Positions 18,201 to 26,768 are shown, counted from the first letter of the stretch. The stretch: DNA of 64,000 nucleotides from Dyella flava (GCF_016904955.1 NZ_JADIKE010000038.1:186001-250000); one strand, 5' to 3'. Program-made: numbers and translations. The notes: generated from the sequence alone by a model not told the origin.

Positions 18201-19151
18201 TGGAATTGGACGCAGTTGTTCAAAGCGTGGAACGAAACCAGCCATGCCATGCAGCGCCTGCGCGACAACCCTGCAAGCGCCGATGCGGAAATGGCCTGGC
18301 GCACCGACGATGCCGACGCCGGCATCAGTCCCAAGCTCAGCTTCGATCCGGCCGAAGACATCGCGGCGCCGTATCTGAAGCAATCCGCGCGGCCGCGCGT
18401 GGCGATCCTGCGCGAGCAGGGCGTGAACGGCCAGGTCGAGATGGCGGCGGCGTTTACCCGCGCCGGTTTCGAGGCGGTGGATGTGCACATGTCCGATCTC
18501 GCCAGCGGCCGCATCAAGCTCGGCGATTTCCGCGGCTTTGCCGCCTGCGGCGGTTTCTCGTACGGCGACGTGCTTGGCGCCGGCCGCGGCTGGGCTGCGT
18601 CGATTCTGTACAACGAGATGCTGCGTGCCGAGTTCACGGCATTCTTCGCCGATCCCAGCAAGTTCGCGCTGGGTGTGTGTAACGGTTGCCAGATGATGAG
18701 CCAGCTCAAGGACATCATCCCCGGCGCACAGCATTGGCCGAAATTCCTGCGCAACGCGTCCGAGCAGTACGAAGCGCGTCTGGCGACGGTCGAGGTGATC
18801 GACTCGCCGAGCGTGTTCTTCAGGGGCATGGGCGGCTCGCGCATTCCGGTCGTGGTGGCGCACGGCGAAGGGCGCGTGAACTTTTCGCCGTCGAGCAACC
18901 CGGTTAAATCCGGCAATGCGCTGCGTTTTGTCGACAATCGCGGCAAGCCGACCGAAAACTTCCCGCTCAACCCGAACGGTTCACCGGGAGGCATGGCTGG
19001 TTTCACCGCAGCGGATGGCCGCGTGACGATCATGATGCCGCATCCCGAGCGCGTGTTCCGCACCGCCCAGATGAGCTGGCATCCGGATACCTGGGGCGAG
19101 GATTCGCCGTGGATGCGCATATTCCGCAACGCAAGGGTGTGGTGCGGATAA
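15291..19151 (+). CDS. purL: Phosphoribosylformylglycinamidine synthase PurL (large, single chain)
   Basis: 1286 residues, the long gammaproteobacterial form that fuses synthetase and glutaminase. It converts FGAR, glutamine and ATP to FGAM in purine synthesis. Recognisable are MFAQANSEHCRHKVFNASW, the ATP-domain motif VETHNHPTAIAPWPGAATG, VSIHDVGAGGLSNAIPEL, and the second half with ISIPVGKDSLSMQTVWKD. The C-terminal class I amidotransferase has nucleophile Cys1130 in LGVCNGCQMMSQL and the late His/Glu in MPHPERVFR. The ATG lies directly after CCCCCGC, without a strong ribosome site. A membrane-protein gene overlaps its 3' end. Confidence 0.98.
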   Translation: MIALDGQSALSPFRLERLNARLDALHRGVKVQASWFVYFIDAAAMPEGEQHTQLLEALEAKDGRPQPASLWVVPRLGTISPWSSKATDILHGAGFNVRRVERGLAWQVSGLPAAGDAAYKDVLGVLHDAMTQSVLASLGQAQGLFLGGKPGDLVHVALGADPRTALAKANAELGLALADDEIEYLAERYAELGRDPTDAELFMFAQANSEHCRHKVFNASWTLDGEAQDKSLFAMIKNTHQHSPAHTLSAYKDNAAVIEGNTGKRFVSGADGVWRASEERIDYAIKVETHNHPTAIAPWPGAATGAGGEIRDEGATGRGAKPKAGLTGFSVSDLRIPGYPQPWEVDRPLPPRMASAFEIMRDGPLGSAAFNNEFGRPCLGGYFRTYEHETGEAGVRRGYDKPIMIAGGLANIRREHVQKREVQPGQAVIVLGGPAMLIGLGGGAASSVASGASSAELDFASVQRDNAEMERRCQQVIDACWSRGDQNPIVSIHDVGAGGLSNAIPELLNDAGVGGDIDLSKVPCDDPSLSPMQVWSNESQERYVLAIATADLPEFEAYCKRERCPYAVVGHATQERVLRVTDPRRDLTVIDLPMDVLFGKPPRMHRDAKRIKPRIDLVPDLSGIAMEEALMRVLRLPTVGSKSFLITIGDRTVGGLCARDPMVGPWQVPVADCAVTLLDFDGYQGEAMAMAERAPVALLNSADAARLAVGEAITNLAAAPIDNLGEIRLSANWMAAVNHPGEDAALFEAVKAVGMELCPELDISIPVGKDSLSMQTVWKDGDTPQRTVAPVSLVITGFARVGDVRRTLTPQLRLDRGDSDLWLIDLGAGRARLGGSCLTQVFNRGGGVPPDLDDAKRLKALFDLVQEANRSGLLLAYHDRSDGGVIVTLLEMAFAGHCGLEITLDGWGEPTLRALFNEELGAVLQVTTANREAFEALLVKHGLAGMTSRIGRPKEKLGIKLFLSGETLFKWNWTQLFKAWNETSHAMQRLRDNPASADAEMAWRTDDADAGISPKLSFDPAEDIAAPYLKQSARPRVAILREQGVNGQVEMAAAFTRAGFEAVDVHMSDLASGRIKLGDFRGFAACGGFSYGDVLGAGRGWAASILYNEMLRAEFTAFFADPSKFALGVCNGCQMMSQLKDIIPGAQHWPKFLRNASEQYEARLATVEVIDSPSVFFRGMGGSRIPVVVAHGEGRVNFSPSSNPVKSGNALRFVDNRGKPTENFPLNPNGSPGGMAGFTAADGRVTIMMPHPERVFRTAQMSWHPDTWGEDSPWMRIFRNARVWCG

Positions 19152-19894
19152 ACCGCACCCATCCATGGCGTGGATGGCCAGCGTGGTTGTTGGCCATCGT
19201 GTGGACGGTATTGCTCGCGTATCTACCGTGGTGGTTCGATCTGCCGTTGCTGCTGGGATTGGCCGCCACCCAGCTGTTACATCTGCCGCGCCTGCATCGC
19301 TGGAGCGAGATCGTCAGGTTGGCTCTGCGCTGGGGGCTGGCCGGTTTGCTGATCGCTACTTACCGGTCACTTGACACGCATCCCTCGACATTGACGTTGA
19401 CGTTGCTGGCGGCGCTGGTTGGTTTTTCACTGCTGATGCTGTTGGAGTCCTGGCAGGATCACAAGCCACTGCGCAATGCCGCGATGGCGGCAGCCTCGCC
19501 CGAATGGCGCGACCTGGCCATGAACTCGGTGGGGCCCTCTGCAAAGCTCATCGAACTGCAGCCGCCAGTGTGGTTGCCTCTGGATGATTCCGCGGAGATC
19601 GCGTCCATGGATGTGTCGTGGATGCATGAACGGCGTTGTCGCATCGGCGAGAGCATAGTTATCGATCACGTCGAGCCAACCATCTCGGTGGCACCGGGCC
19701 AGGTCTGGTTCGCCCTGCCGATGGCGCATGGACGCGGTGTAGTGCTGTACGATCGTGTACACGATCGGTCATACCGGCTGCGCGGATGGCAGCTATATGG
19801 CTGGCATGCCAGCGAAGCCTGGCTGAGTCGAGGCGAGGATCAGCCACCCTTGGCGTTGTCCCATGTGCTGGGGCAGGATCTGCGTGAAGAGTGA
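19109..19894 (+). CDS. Hypothetical membrane protein overlapping purL
   Basis: 261 residues from ATG 19109, or about 250 from GTG 19142 (preceded by AAGG). Both starts lie inside purL, implying coupling to its translation. Two or three hydrophobic spans occur in the first 120 residues (WPAWLLAIVWTVLLAYLPWW, LLLGLAATQLLHL, LTLTLLAALVGFSLLMLLES). The remainder is soluble and Trp-rich, with VAPGQVWFALPMAHGRGVV and YRLRGWQLYGWHASEAWLS. The family is not recognised. Codon usage matches its neighbours, so it is a real gene; a role in purine synthesis is not implied by anything in the sequence. Confidence 0.75.
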   Translation: MDAHIPQRKGVVRINRTHPWRGWPAWLLAIVWTVLLAYLPWWFDLPLLLGLAATQLLHLPRLHRWSEIVRLALRWGLAGLLIATYRSLDTHPSTLTLTLLAALVGFSLLMLLESWQDHKPLRNAAMAAASPEWRDLAMNSVGPSAKLIELQPPVWLPLDDSAEIASMDVSWMHERRCRIGESIVIDHVEPTISVAPGQVWFALPMAHGRGVVLYDRVHDRSYRLRGWQLYGWHASEAWLSRGEDQPPLALSHVLGQDLREE

Positions 19895-20016
19895 TGCGAT
19901 GGTTAGCTGGCGACGCCGGTCTTCAGCTGGTCGTCATGCCGGGGAGTCCTCAGTCATCCATTACGAGTGAACTGAGTTTTCGTACGATCAGGAAATCTTG
20001 AAGTCCGCGCCCAATC

Positions 20017-20889
20017 ATGCCCGCTATCGACTCATTCCAGCCGCAAGTCAGTGTCATCATCGTTTCCGCCGATAGTGGCGCGAGCCTGCGTGATTGTGTG
20101 AATAGTGTGCTCGCCTGTACTACGCCGCTTGAGCTGTTGCTGATCGACAATGCTTCGTCTGATGGCGTTCCGCAGGCAATCGCGCGAGCGCACGAAAATG
20201 ATGCGCGCCTGAAGATGATCTACAACCGGGGCAATCTGGGCTTCGGTCCGGCGGTGAACCGCGCGGCGGCTCAGACGCGTGGGCAGGTTTTGCTGATCCT
20301 CAATCCTGACTGTCTGCTCCAGCAATCCGCCTTGCAGCGCTTGCTCGACGTGTTGGCAAAGGAACCGAAGGCAGGGTTGGTGGGAGCGGTGGTGTGCGAT
20401 GCGCAAGGCGTTCCCGATCCGGCTTCATATCGCCGCGACCCCGTCATGCAGCGTGCGCTTGCCAGCCTGTTCAAGCGTGGCGGTGAAGGGGTGAATGTTA
20501 CGGGTGAGATGCCCGATCATCTTGTCGAGGCCGAAGCTGTATCGGGCGCGGTGATGCTGATGCCGCGGCGCGTGTTCGAATGGTTGAATGGATTCGACGA
20601 AAAATACTTCCTGCATTGCGAAGATCTGGATCTGTGTCGTCGCGTGCGCGATGGCGGCTGGCGCGTGCTGCTGGCGGGCGATGTCCGTATATGGCACGGC
20701 AAAGGCGGATCGAGCCGGCATCGTCCGGTGTTTGTGAGCTATCACAAGCATCGCGGCATGTGGCGCTGGTTTCGCAAGTTCGATCCGGCCGCGCGCAAGC
20801 CGCATCTTGCTGCCGTGGTCTGGCTGGGTATCTGGGCGCATTTCGTGGTGAAGATCCCAGGCCAGTTGCGCCGGTCGATGGCTCGATGA
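20017..20889 (+). CDS. Family 2 glycosyltransferase (rhamnosyltransferase-like)
   Basis: 290 residues. A GT-A fold inverting transferase: VSVIIVSADSGASLRDCVNS, the nucleotide-binding LLLIDNASSDG, NRGNLGFGPAVNRAA, the metal-binding LLILNPDC, and FLHCEDLDLCRRVRDGGWR with the acceptor-side ED. This pattern resembles WbbL-like rhamnosyltransferases of cell-surface polysaccharide synthesis. A weakly hydrophobic C-terminal helix (LAAVVWLGIWAHFVVK) may contact the membrane. There is no polysaccharide cluster around it. Its stop overlaps the start of the EamA gene (ATGA), so the two are co-translated. The sugar donor cannot be told from sequence. Confidence 0.88.
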   Translation: MPAIDSFQPQVSVIIVSADSGASLRDCVNSVLACTTPLELLLIDNASSDGVPQAIARAHENDARLKMIYNRGNLGFGPAVNRAAAQTRGQVLLILNPDCLLQQSALQRLLDVLAKEPKAGLVGAVVCDAQGVPDPASYRRDPVMQRALASLFKRGGEGVNVTGEMPDHLVEAEAVSGAVMLMPRRVFEWLNGFDEKYFLHCEDLDLCRRVRDGGWRVLLAGDVRIWHGKGGSSRHRPVFVSYHKHRGMWRWFRKFDPAARKPHLAAVVWLGIWAHFVVKIPGQLRRSMAR

Positions 20890-21794
20890 GTACTTCCTCG
20901 CGCGTGAGCCTGCTGGCAACCCTGGGTTTGCTGGTGATGACGGCGGTATGGGGTTCCACCTTTGTATTGATCAAAGCGGTGGTCGGTCGCATGCCGGTCG
21001 CGGACTTTCTTGCGGTGCGCTTTGCCATCGCGGCGATCGCCATGTTCGCGCTGTTCCACCGCCACGTAGTGCGTCTGGAACGCCGGCAGTTATGGCGTGG
21101 GGCTCTGCTTGGCGCGGTGTACGGTTCGGGGCAATTGCTGCAGACCTGGGGGCTGGCATTGATCTCTCCCAGTGTCAGTGGTTTTGTCACCGGCATGTAT
21201 GTGGTGTTTACACCGATTCTCGCCACGATCCTGCTGCGTCAGCGCACGCCACCCGTGGTATGGGTGGCAGTGACGCTTGCGACCTCGGGACTGGCCCTGC
21301 TTTCCCTCAACGGTTTTTCGGTGGACAAGGGCGTGTGGCTGACCTTGCTGTCGGCCTTGCTTTACGGCTTGCATATCGTGGGCTTGGGGCATTGGTCACG
21401 CCCCGATGAAGCCTTTGGTCTTTCCGCGGTACAGATGGTGGTTATTGCGCTCGTGTGCCTGTTGGCAACAGTGGGTCATGGCGGTCCGATGCTGCCGCCT
21501 GATGGCGATGCGTGGATCGCCACGTTGTACATGGCATTGATAGCCGGCGCCGGCGCCATGCTGATGCAAACCTGGGCACAGGCACATTTGCCCGCGGCAC
21601 GCGCAGCGATTGTGATGACTACCGAACCCGTTTTCGCCGCAGGTTTTGCGGTGGCCTTGGGTGTGGATGCGCTGACCTGGCGCATGCTGGTGGGTGGCGG
21701 ATTGGTGCTGGCGGCGATGTATCTGGTTGAGTTGATGCCGCGTCGAAGGGGTGCGAACGCCATGCCATCTGAATCCGTGCACCATGAAGTGTGA
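20886..21794 (+). CDS. EamA/DMT-family transporter
   Basis: 302 residues from ATG 20886, which overlaps the glycosyltransferase stop by four bases. An in-frame extension upstream would lie entirely inside that gene in another frame and is ignored. Ten hydrophobic segments in two EamA repeats are evident: LLVMTAVWGSTFVLIKAVVG and VADFLAVRFAIAAIAMFAL in the first, WLTLLSALLYGLHIVGLGHW and MQTWAQAHLPAARAAIVMTT with EPVFAAGFAVALG in the second. Drug/metabolite transporters of this kind export amino acids, nucleosides or similar compounds; the substrate is unknown. A hairpin follows at 21870. Confidence 0.92.
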   Translation: MSTSSRVSLLATLGLLVMTAVWGSTFVLIKAVVGRMPVADFLAVRFAIAAIAMFALFHRHVVRLERRQLWRGALLGAVYGSGQLLQTWGLALISPSVSGFVTGMYVVFTPILATILLRQRTPPVVWVAVTLATSGLALLSLNGFSVDKGVWLTLLSALLYGLHIVGLGHWSRPDEAFGLSAVQMVVIALVCLLATVGHGGPMLPPDGDAWIATLYMALIAGAGAMLMQTWAQAHLPAARAAIVMTTEPVFAAGFAVALGVDALTWRMLVGGGLVLAAMYLVELMPRRRGANAMPSESVHHEV

Positions 21795-21869
21795 TGTGTA
21801 GGTGTCTGCGCACACAGCTTCATGGCTTGGCTGGATTGTCGATGATTGCGACATTTCCGTGCTGATATG

Positions 21870-21900
21870 AAACACAACCGATGCATGGTTGGATGTGTTT
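21870..21900. terminator. Hairpin between convergent EamA and DUF2127 genes
   Basis: AAACACA at 21870-21876 pairs with TGTGTTT at 21894-21900, with an inner ACC/GGT pair. The stem ends in a T-run on the + strand and an A-run before it, so it could stop transcription from both sides. Confidence 0.5.
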
Positions 21901-21912
21901 ATGTATTGCAGA

Positions 21913-22416
21913 TCAGTTCCGGCGATGCGGCTGCATCGCAAGGCGGACCAGATAAACCACAATCGCCACATTCGCCAGTAGCGCAGCCACTTTCAGCAAG
22001 CTGAACTTGTGGAACACTTCGTAAATTTCGAAGGGAATCAGCGAGCCGGTGGCGATCACCGTGAACCATTCCGCCCAGTGTTTGCGCAGCCACAGGCCGG
22101 TGCCTTCGGTGGCAAAAATGGCGGCATAGGCCAGCGCTACGGCGCCGATGGCCACGAACTTGCCAGGACCCATCTGTTCCAGCAACTGCACCAACTGCCA
22201 GCGCAGGCCGTTGCTGTCGGTCAGGGATAGGTGTTCCAGCGCATGCACCAGATGATCGAAGTTCTTCTCTCGATGCAGACCGAACGCCACGATGGCCACG
22301 ATGATCAGGCAGACCGTCTTGATCGCCTTGTAGATGGCGATGACGCGCAAACCCAGGCTGTGTTGAGCCTCGATCTCGGAAGTGGGCTTGGTAATGCGGC
22401 GGTCGCCTGGAGGCAT
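21913..22416 (-). CDS. DUF2127-domain membrane protein
   Basis: 167 residues. The pattern GLRVIAIYKAIKTVCLIIVA at the N-terminus, LEQMGPGKFVAIGAVALAY, EGTGLWLRKHWAEWFTVIAT and SLIPFEIYEV is that of DUF2127 proteins, small integral membrane proteins with about four spans (near residues 25-45, 85-105, 115-135, 140-160). No biochemical function is established for the family. It lies convergent to the EamA gene and downstream of, but 116 bp away from, the ybdD-like gene on the same strand, and so is probably a separate unit. Confidence 0.82.
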   Translation of the reverse strand: MPPGDRRITKPTSEIEAQHSLGLRVIAIYKAIKTVCLIIVAIVAFGLHREKNFDHLVHALEHLSLTDSNGLRWQLVQLLEQMGPGKFVAIGAVALAYAAIFATEGTGLWLRKHWAEWFTVIATGSLIPFEIYEVFHKFSLLKVAALLANVAIVVYLVRLAMQPHRRN

Positions 22417-22532
22417 AGTGATGGGACGCGGACGGCGTGGAGGAACAAGTCTAACCGGTGGGGATTACAAAGAGAGGCCATGCTTTCATAAGGACATGGC
22501 CTTGGCTTTCCTGGCATGGCAAGGCGGAGTGT

Positions 22533-22727
22533 TCAGCAACAGCGCCCACCGGTGCCCTTGTAGCGTGCGGCCTGCCGCTCACGGAAGAACTCGGCATAGG
22601 TGGGAATCTTCCGTTCGGGGTGGTGCGTACGCAGATGGGTGACGTAGACGTCATAGTCCGGTATGCCACAGCTTAAACGCGCGGTTTGCACCAGACGATG
22701 CCACAACTGTACGAGCTTCGTGTTCAT
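22533..22727 (-). CDS. YbdD/YjiX-family small protein, partner of CstA
   Basis: 64 residues starting at ATG 22727, whose ATGA overlaps the cstA stop. The sequence is MNTKLVQLWHRLVQTARLS followed by GIPDYDVYVTHLRTHHPER and YAEFFRERQAARYKG, ending in two cysteines. This is the DUF466/YbdD family, which consistently follows cstA or btsT genes. In enterobacteria the small partner is needed for normal pyruvate uptake. Translational coupling to cstA supports a joint role. Confidence 0.9.
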   Translation of the reverse strand: MNTKLVQLWHRLVQTARLSCGIPDYDVYVTHLRTHHPERKIPTYAEFFRERQAARYKGTGGRCC

Positions 22728-24808
22728 GGGGTTTGGCCTGCCACGCTGGTCAGCGCTACACGAGGTGCTTCGTGCGCCGTCGGGATATGGCTGCGCCAGG
22801 CTTTCATCATCGCGTAGATGCTGAAGCCGCACATGGTCAGCACCAGCAACATAAACACGGCGGTAAGCGTGGCATCGACACTATTGTTGGTGATGATGCG
22901 CTGCATCTCGGCGAGATTCTTGGCAGGGGCCATCAGCTTGCCCGCCTGCATCGCCTGCGCGTAAGTCTGGCTGGCCACGGTAAAGCTGATCGGGCCGGAA
23001 AGTTTTTCCCAGCCTGCGGTCAGCGTGCACACGACCAGCCAGGTGGCGGGAATGCCGGGTACCCACACGTAGCGCTGGCGCTTGAGTTTCACCGTCACCA
23101 CGGTAGCCAGCATCAGCGCAATCGCTGCGAGCATCTGGTTGGCGATGCCGAACAAGGGCCACAGGGTATTGATGCCGCCAAGTGGATCCACCGAGCCCTG
23201 GTACAGGAAATAACCCCACAGGCCCACGCAGATCGAGGTGGCCAGCACGTTACCGATCCACGACTCGGTGCTCTTCAGTGGTTCGTGCACCAGTCCGGCG
23301 ATTTCCTGGATCATGAAACGGCCAACGCGCGTTCCGGCGTCCACCGTGGTGAGAATAAATAGTGCTTCGAACAGAATGGCGTAGTGGTACCAGAACGCCA
23401 TCATCCGTTCGCCCGGCATGATGTTGTGCAGCAGTTGCGCCATCCCTACCGCCAGGGTGGGCGCGCCGCCTGCACGGCTGAGGATGCCGGTTTCACCGAT
23501 GTCATGCGCGGTGCGCGATAACTCATCCGGTGTCACTACGAAGCCCCATTGGCTGATCGTTGCTGCCGCATGTTCCACCGTGGTGCCGATCAGAGCCGAC
23601 GGCGAGTTCATCGCGAAGTACACGCCAGGATGAAGCGAGGCGGCGGCGATCAGCGCCATGATCGCGACGAATGCCTCCATCAGCATGCCGCCATAACCGA
23701 CCATGCGTGCCTGGCCTTCATTGGCAAGCAGCTTCGGCGTGGTGCCCGAGGCGATGATCGAATGCCAGCCCGACACCGCGCCACAGGCGATCGTGATGAA
23801 CAGGAACGGGAACAGCTGCCCCTGGAACACTGGCCCGGTGCCGTCGATAAAGCGTGATACGGCGGGCATCTGCAGATCAGGTGCGGCAAACAGGATCGCG
23901 ACGGCCAGCAGCACGATCGTGCCGATCTTCAGGAAGGTGGAAAGGTAATCGCGCGGGGCCAGCAACAGCCACACCGGAAGCACCGAGGCAAAGAAGCCAT
24001 AGCCGATCAGCAGCCAGGCCAGCGCCTTCGCATCGAAGTCAAACAGATTGGCCAGCACCGGCGTTGCCGCGACATGCGCGCCATAGGCAATCGAGGTCAG
24101 CAGCAAGACCAGCCCGATCAGTGACACTTCCAGAATCCGCCCCGGTCGCAGCCAGCGCAGGTAGATCCCCATGAGCAGCGCAATCGGGATCGTGCAGGCG
24201 ACGGAGAACGTTCCCCACGGGCTATGCGTCAGCGCCTTGACCACCACCAGCGCCAATACCGCCAGCACGATCATCATCAAAGCCAGCAAGCCGAACATCG
24301 CGACCACGCCGGCAAACGGGCCCAGCTCTTCGCGCAGCATGTGACCCAGCGAACGCGCATCGCGTCGAATCGACAGGCCCAGCACCATGAAGTCCTGCAC
24401 GGCGCCACCCAGCACTACGCCGAACAGGATCCACAGCGTCCCGGGCAGGTAACCCATCTGCGCGGCCAGCACTGGGCCAACCAGGGGGCCGGCGCCGGCA
24501 ATGGCCGCGAAATGGTGGCCGAATACCACCCATTTGTCGGTCGGTACGTAATCCAGGCCATCGTTGTGCAGTACCGATGGCGGTGCGCGGCCCGGGTCCA
24601 TCTGCAGGACGCGCAGCTCGATAAAGCGGCCGTAGAAGCGGTAGCCGATCAGGAACACAGCCACCGCTGCCGCGACCAGCCAGATGGCATTGATGGGTTC
24701 GCCGCGCCGCAGCGCGATTACTCCGAGGCAAGCCGCCCCGATGATGGCAATGATCACCCAGACAACCTTGCTCGCCACACCGGCCGGCCTTGTTGCGATG
24801 GTTTCCAT
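22724..24808 (-). CDS. cstA: Carbon starvation protein A (CstA/BtsT pyruvate or peptide transporter)
   Basis: 694 residues with about 16-18 hydrophobic segments. Family signatures include FGHHFAAIAGAGPLVGPVLA, MGYLPGTLWILFGVVLGGAV with QDFMVLGLSIRRDARSLG, and ACGAVSGWHSIIASGTTPKL. CstA/BtsT proteins import pyruvate and, in some species, peptides during carbon limitation. The C-terminal region (YVWVPGIPATWLVVCTLTA) matches the shorter CstA type. It is followed with a 4-bp overlap by the small YbdD-like gene. The 446-bp upstream region is shared with divergent def. No histidine-kinase/LytTR pair of the Bts type is near. Confidence 0.95.
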   Translation of the reverse strand: METIATRPAGVASKVVWVIIAIIGAACLGVIALRRGEPINAIWLVAAAVAVFLIGYRFYGRFIELRVLQMDPGRAPPSVLHNDGLDYVPTDKWVVFGHHFAAIAGAGPLVGPVLAAQMGYLPGTLWILFGVVLGGAVQDFMVLGLSIRRDARSLGHMLREELGPFAGVVAMFGLLALMMIVLAVLALVVVKALTHSPWGTFSVACTIPIALLMGIYLRWLRPGRILEVSLIGLVLLLTSIAYGAHVAATPVLANLFDFDAKALAWLLIGYGFFASVLPVWLLLAPRDYLSTFLKIGTIVLLAVAILFAAPDLQMPAVSRFIDGTGPVFQGQLFPFLFITIACGAVSGWHSIIASGTTPKLLANEGQARMVGYGGMLMEAFVAIMALIAAASLHPGVYFAMNSPSALIGTTVEHAAATISQWGFVVTPDELSRTAHDIGETGILSRAGGAPTLAVGMAQLLHNIMPGERMMAFWYHYAILFEALFILTTVDAGTRVGRFMIQEIAGLVHEPLKSTESWIGNVLATSICVGLWGYFLYQGSVDPLGGINTLWPLFGIANQMLAAIALMLATVVTVKLKRQRYVWVPGIPATWLVVCTLTAGWEKLSGPISFTVASQTYAQAMQAGKLMAPAKNLAEMQRIITNNSVDATLTAVFMLLVLTMCGFSIYAMMKAWRSHIPTAHEAPRVALTSVAGQTP

Positions 24809-25254
24809 GGAGGGGCTCCAGATCGATCGATAAGAGAGTCAGCTCAATCTCATCGCGTGCCTTGGTACATCCCTACGGCATCCCGGCCGCGCGAAGGCTT
24901 TGAATCGGGTTCTAGAGTCGTCCTGTCGGCGGCGAGGGTCAATAGCGCCCGGCTTTAAGCGAGGGAATCCCGCCTCGGAGCTCATGCCGGCGATGAAAAG
25001 CAGATAGCGATACGTGGCGTGCGCGCGAAGTGGTCGGCATGTGGTGGACAGAAAATCTCGTTGGAGATGTTTGTCCGCGTTCCAAGGAACTCAGGTCTTC
25101 CATTATGGGTGTGGGGCCTGGCACGTTTACCGGAATCATCTAAAAATCACGAATTGCCAATACCCTTTGCATGGCTTAGAAAAGGTCCAGGCGGCTTGAG
25201 TTCATGGCTTGCCGTCCACAGTTATCCATAAGACTCTGCTTGCGTGAGGTTGGC
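24809..25254. other. 446-bp intergenic region between divergent cstA and def
   Basis: No convincing gene was found. Short open frames have no ribosome sites and poor codon bias. The stretch must hold the cstA promoter (leftward) and the def promoter (rightward). The part from about 25130 is locally AT-richer (ATCTAAAAATCACG). No CRP, Fur or sigma-54 site was recognised; a GGCACG-type -24 motif near 25112 lacks a matching -12. Confidence 0.4.
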
Positions 25255-25794
25255 ATGATTCGCGAGATTCTGAAGATGGGCGATCCGCGTTTGCTGCGTG
25301 TCGCGCCTCCTGTTCCGGATGCGATGATCGGCAGCGCCGAGCTCGATGCCCTGATCGCCGACATGTTCGACACCATGCATGATGCCGGCGGCGTCGGCCT
25401 GGCCGCACCGCAGATCGGCGTCGATCTGCAACTGGTGATCTTCGGTTTCGATCGTTCCGAGCGTTATCCCGACGCACCGCCGGTGCCGAAAACGATCCTG
25501 CTCAATCCGGTGATTACTCCGTTATCGCAGGATATGGAGGAGGGTTGGGAGGGCTGCCTGTCGGTACCGGGTTTGCGCGGTGCGGTGAACCGCTATTCGC
25601 TCATCCGCTACGAAGGCGTCGATCCGAAAGGCGAGCGCATCGATCGGCGCGCGGAAGGTTTCCATGCCCGAGTGGTGCAGCATGAATGCGACCACCTGAT
25701 CGGACGGCTTTATCCCTCGCGCATTACCGACTTCACCAAGTTTGGCTTTACCGAAGTGCTGTTTCCGGATATGGATCCGGGTGAGGACGAATAA
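25255..25794 (+). CDS. def: Peptide deformylase
   Basis: 179 residues from ATG 25255 (MIREILKMGDPRLLRVA, the usual N-terminus); an upstream ATG at 25204 would add an atypical extension. The three deformylase motifs are present: GVGLAAPQIG, EGCLSVPG with the metal-binding Cys, and QHECDHLIG with the HExxH-type site. The enzyme removes the formyl group from nascent proteins. This copy stands alone, without fmt next to it, and resembles the second deformylase found in many Xanthomonadales genomes. A strong terminator follows. Confidence 0.95.
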   Translation: MIREILKMGDPRLLRVAPPVPDAMIGSAELDALIADMFDTMHDAGGVGLAAPQIGVDLQLVIFGFDRSERYPDAPPVPKTILLNPVITPLSQDMEEGWEGCLSVPGLRGAVNRYSLIRYEGVDPKGERIDRRAEGFHARVVQHECDHLIGRLYPSRITDFTKFGFTEVLFPDMDPGEDE

Positions 25795-25865
25795 GATTCA
25801 CGCGCGGGTCCTGATTGCCGCGCATGGTGGATTGATCAAGCGGCATCGTCGGATTTCGATTGCAA

Positions 25866-25893
25866 AAAGGCCCCTTTCTTTGAAGGGGCCTTT
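25866..25893. terminator. Bidirectional intrinsic terminator (def / uppP)
   Basis: AAAGGCCCCTT pairs with AAGGGGCCTTT across a short loop. The stem is flanked by A-runs on the left and T-runs on the right, so it works in both directions between convergent def and uppP. Confidence 0.85.
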
Positions 25894-25937
25894 GCTATTC
25901 GATGATTTGACAGCTTAGAGGATCTGCTGGAAGCCGC

Positions 25938-26768
25938 TTACGCCGGCTGCGGATGCAGCAGGAACCAGGCGAGAAACACGGCGCCGGCGATCACGCAATA
26001 GGTGCCGAACGATGTCAGGCGCCCGCGACCTTCGAAGTAGCGCATCAGAAAGCGCAGGCTCAGCCACGCTGCAATCGCCGTCAGCACCCCACCGAGGAAG
26101 GCGTCAGCCAACTGTTCCGGCGCCTTGAACAGCTTGGGAATTTCCAGCAGACCAGCGGCGAGAATGATCGGTGTGCCGAGCAGGAACGAAAATTCCGCGG
26201 CCTTTTCCTTGTCCAGTCCCGTGGCCGAGCCGGCGATCATGGTCAGGCCGCTGCGCGAGAAGCCCGGGATCAGTGCGCCGATCTGCGCCAGGCCGACCAG
26301 AAACGCCTGGCGGAAGCTCAGCTTCTCCGGTGGCTTGTGCGCACGCGAGCGTTCCAGGCGATCGCCCAGCCACAGCAGCACGCCGTTGGCGATCAAGGCG
26401 ACAGCGACGATGCGCAGATCCTTGAACACCAGTTCCAGTTTCTTTTCCAGCAGCAGGCCTACCAGACCGGCCGGAACGGTGCCGATGATCAGTGCCCACA
26501 TCATGTGTCCGTCATCATTGCGGCGGCCACCCAGCGAGGCGAAGAAGCCGCGGACCAAGGCGACCCAGCGATGACGGAAATACCCGAGCAGCGCCAGCGC
26601 CGTGCCCAGGTGCAGCGCTACCAGGAAGGGGATGAGTTGCGGCGCATGCTTGTCGATATGCATGCCGAACAGGGCGGGCACCAGCAAAGTGTGGCCAAGG
26701 CTGCTGACCGGGAATAATTCGGTTACACCCTGCAGCACGCTAAGGAAGATCAGAAACCACAAGCTCAC
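25938..26768 (-). CDS. uppP: Undecaprenyl-diphosphate phosphatase UppP (BacA-like)
   Basis: 276 residues from GTG 26768, preferred because AGAGGG precedes it; an ATG at 26798 would add ten polar residues. It is an integral membrane phosphatase that recycles undecaprenyl diphosphate for peptidoglycan and surface-polymer synthesis. The first motif is GVTELFPVSSLGHTLLVP, a variant of the usual PxSSTGH with Leu for Thr. The second is IPGFSRSGLTMIAG with the catalytic Arg. About eight spans are predicted. The variant first motif puts it in a UppP subfamily distinct from the E. coli BacA form. Annotation is secure at family level. Confidence 0.92.
   Translation of the reverse strand: MSLWFLIFLSVLQGVTELFPVSSLGHTLLVPALFGMHIDKHAPQLIPFLVALHLGTALALLGYFRHRWVALVRGFFASLGGRRNDDGHMMWALIIGTVPAGLVGLLLEKKLELVFKDLRIVAVALIANGVLLWLGDRLERSRAHKPPEKLSFRQAFLVGLAQIGALIPGFSRSGLTMIAGSATGLDKEKAAEFSFLLGTPIILAAGLLEIPKLFKAPEQLADAFLGGVLTAIAAWLSLRFLMRYFEGRGRLTSFGTYCVIAGAVFLAWFLLHPQPA

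Noticed and set aside
20580..20885. In-frame upstream extension of the EamA gene into the glycosyltransferase gene
   Set aside because: The extension is arginine- and glycine-rich frame-shadow sequence. The ATG at 20886 gives a normal N-terminus and couples to the preceding stop.
25105..25125. GGCACG motif as a second sigma-54 promoter before def
   Set aside because: The required -12 GC is missing at the fixed spacing.
25014..25231. Short plus-strand frames in the cstA-def gap
   Set aside because: No ribosome sites, unusual codon use and no recognisable product.
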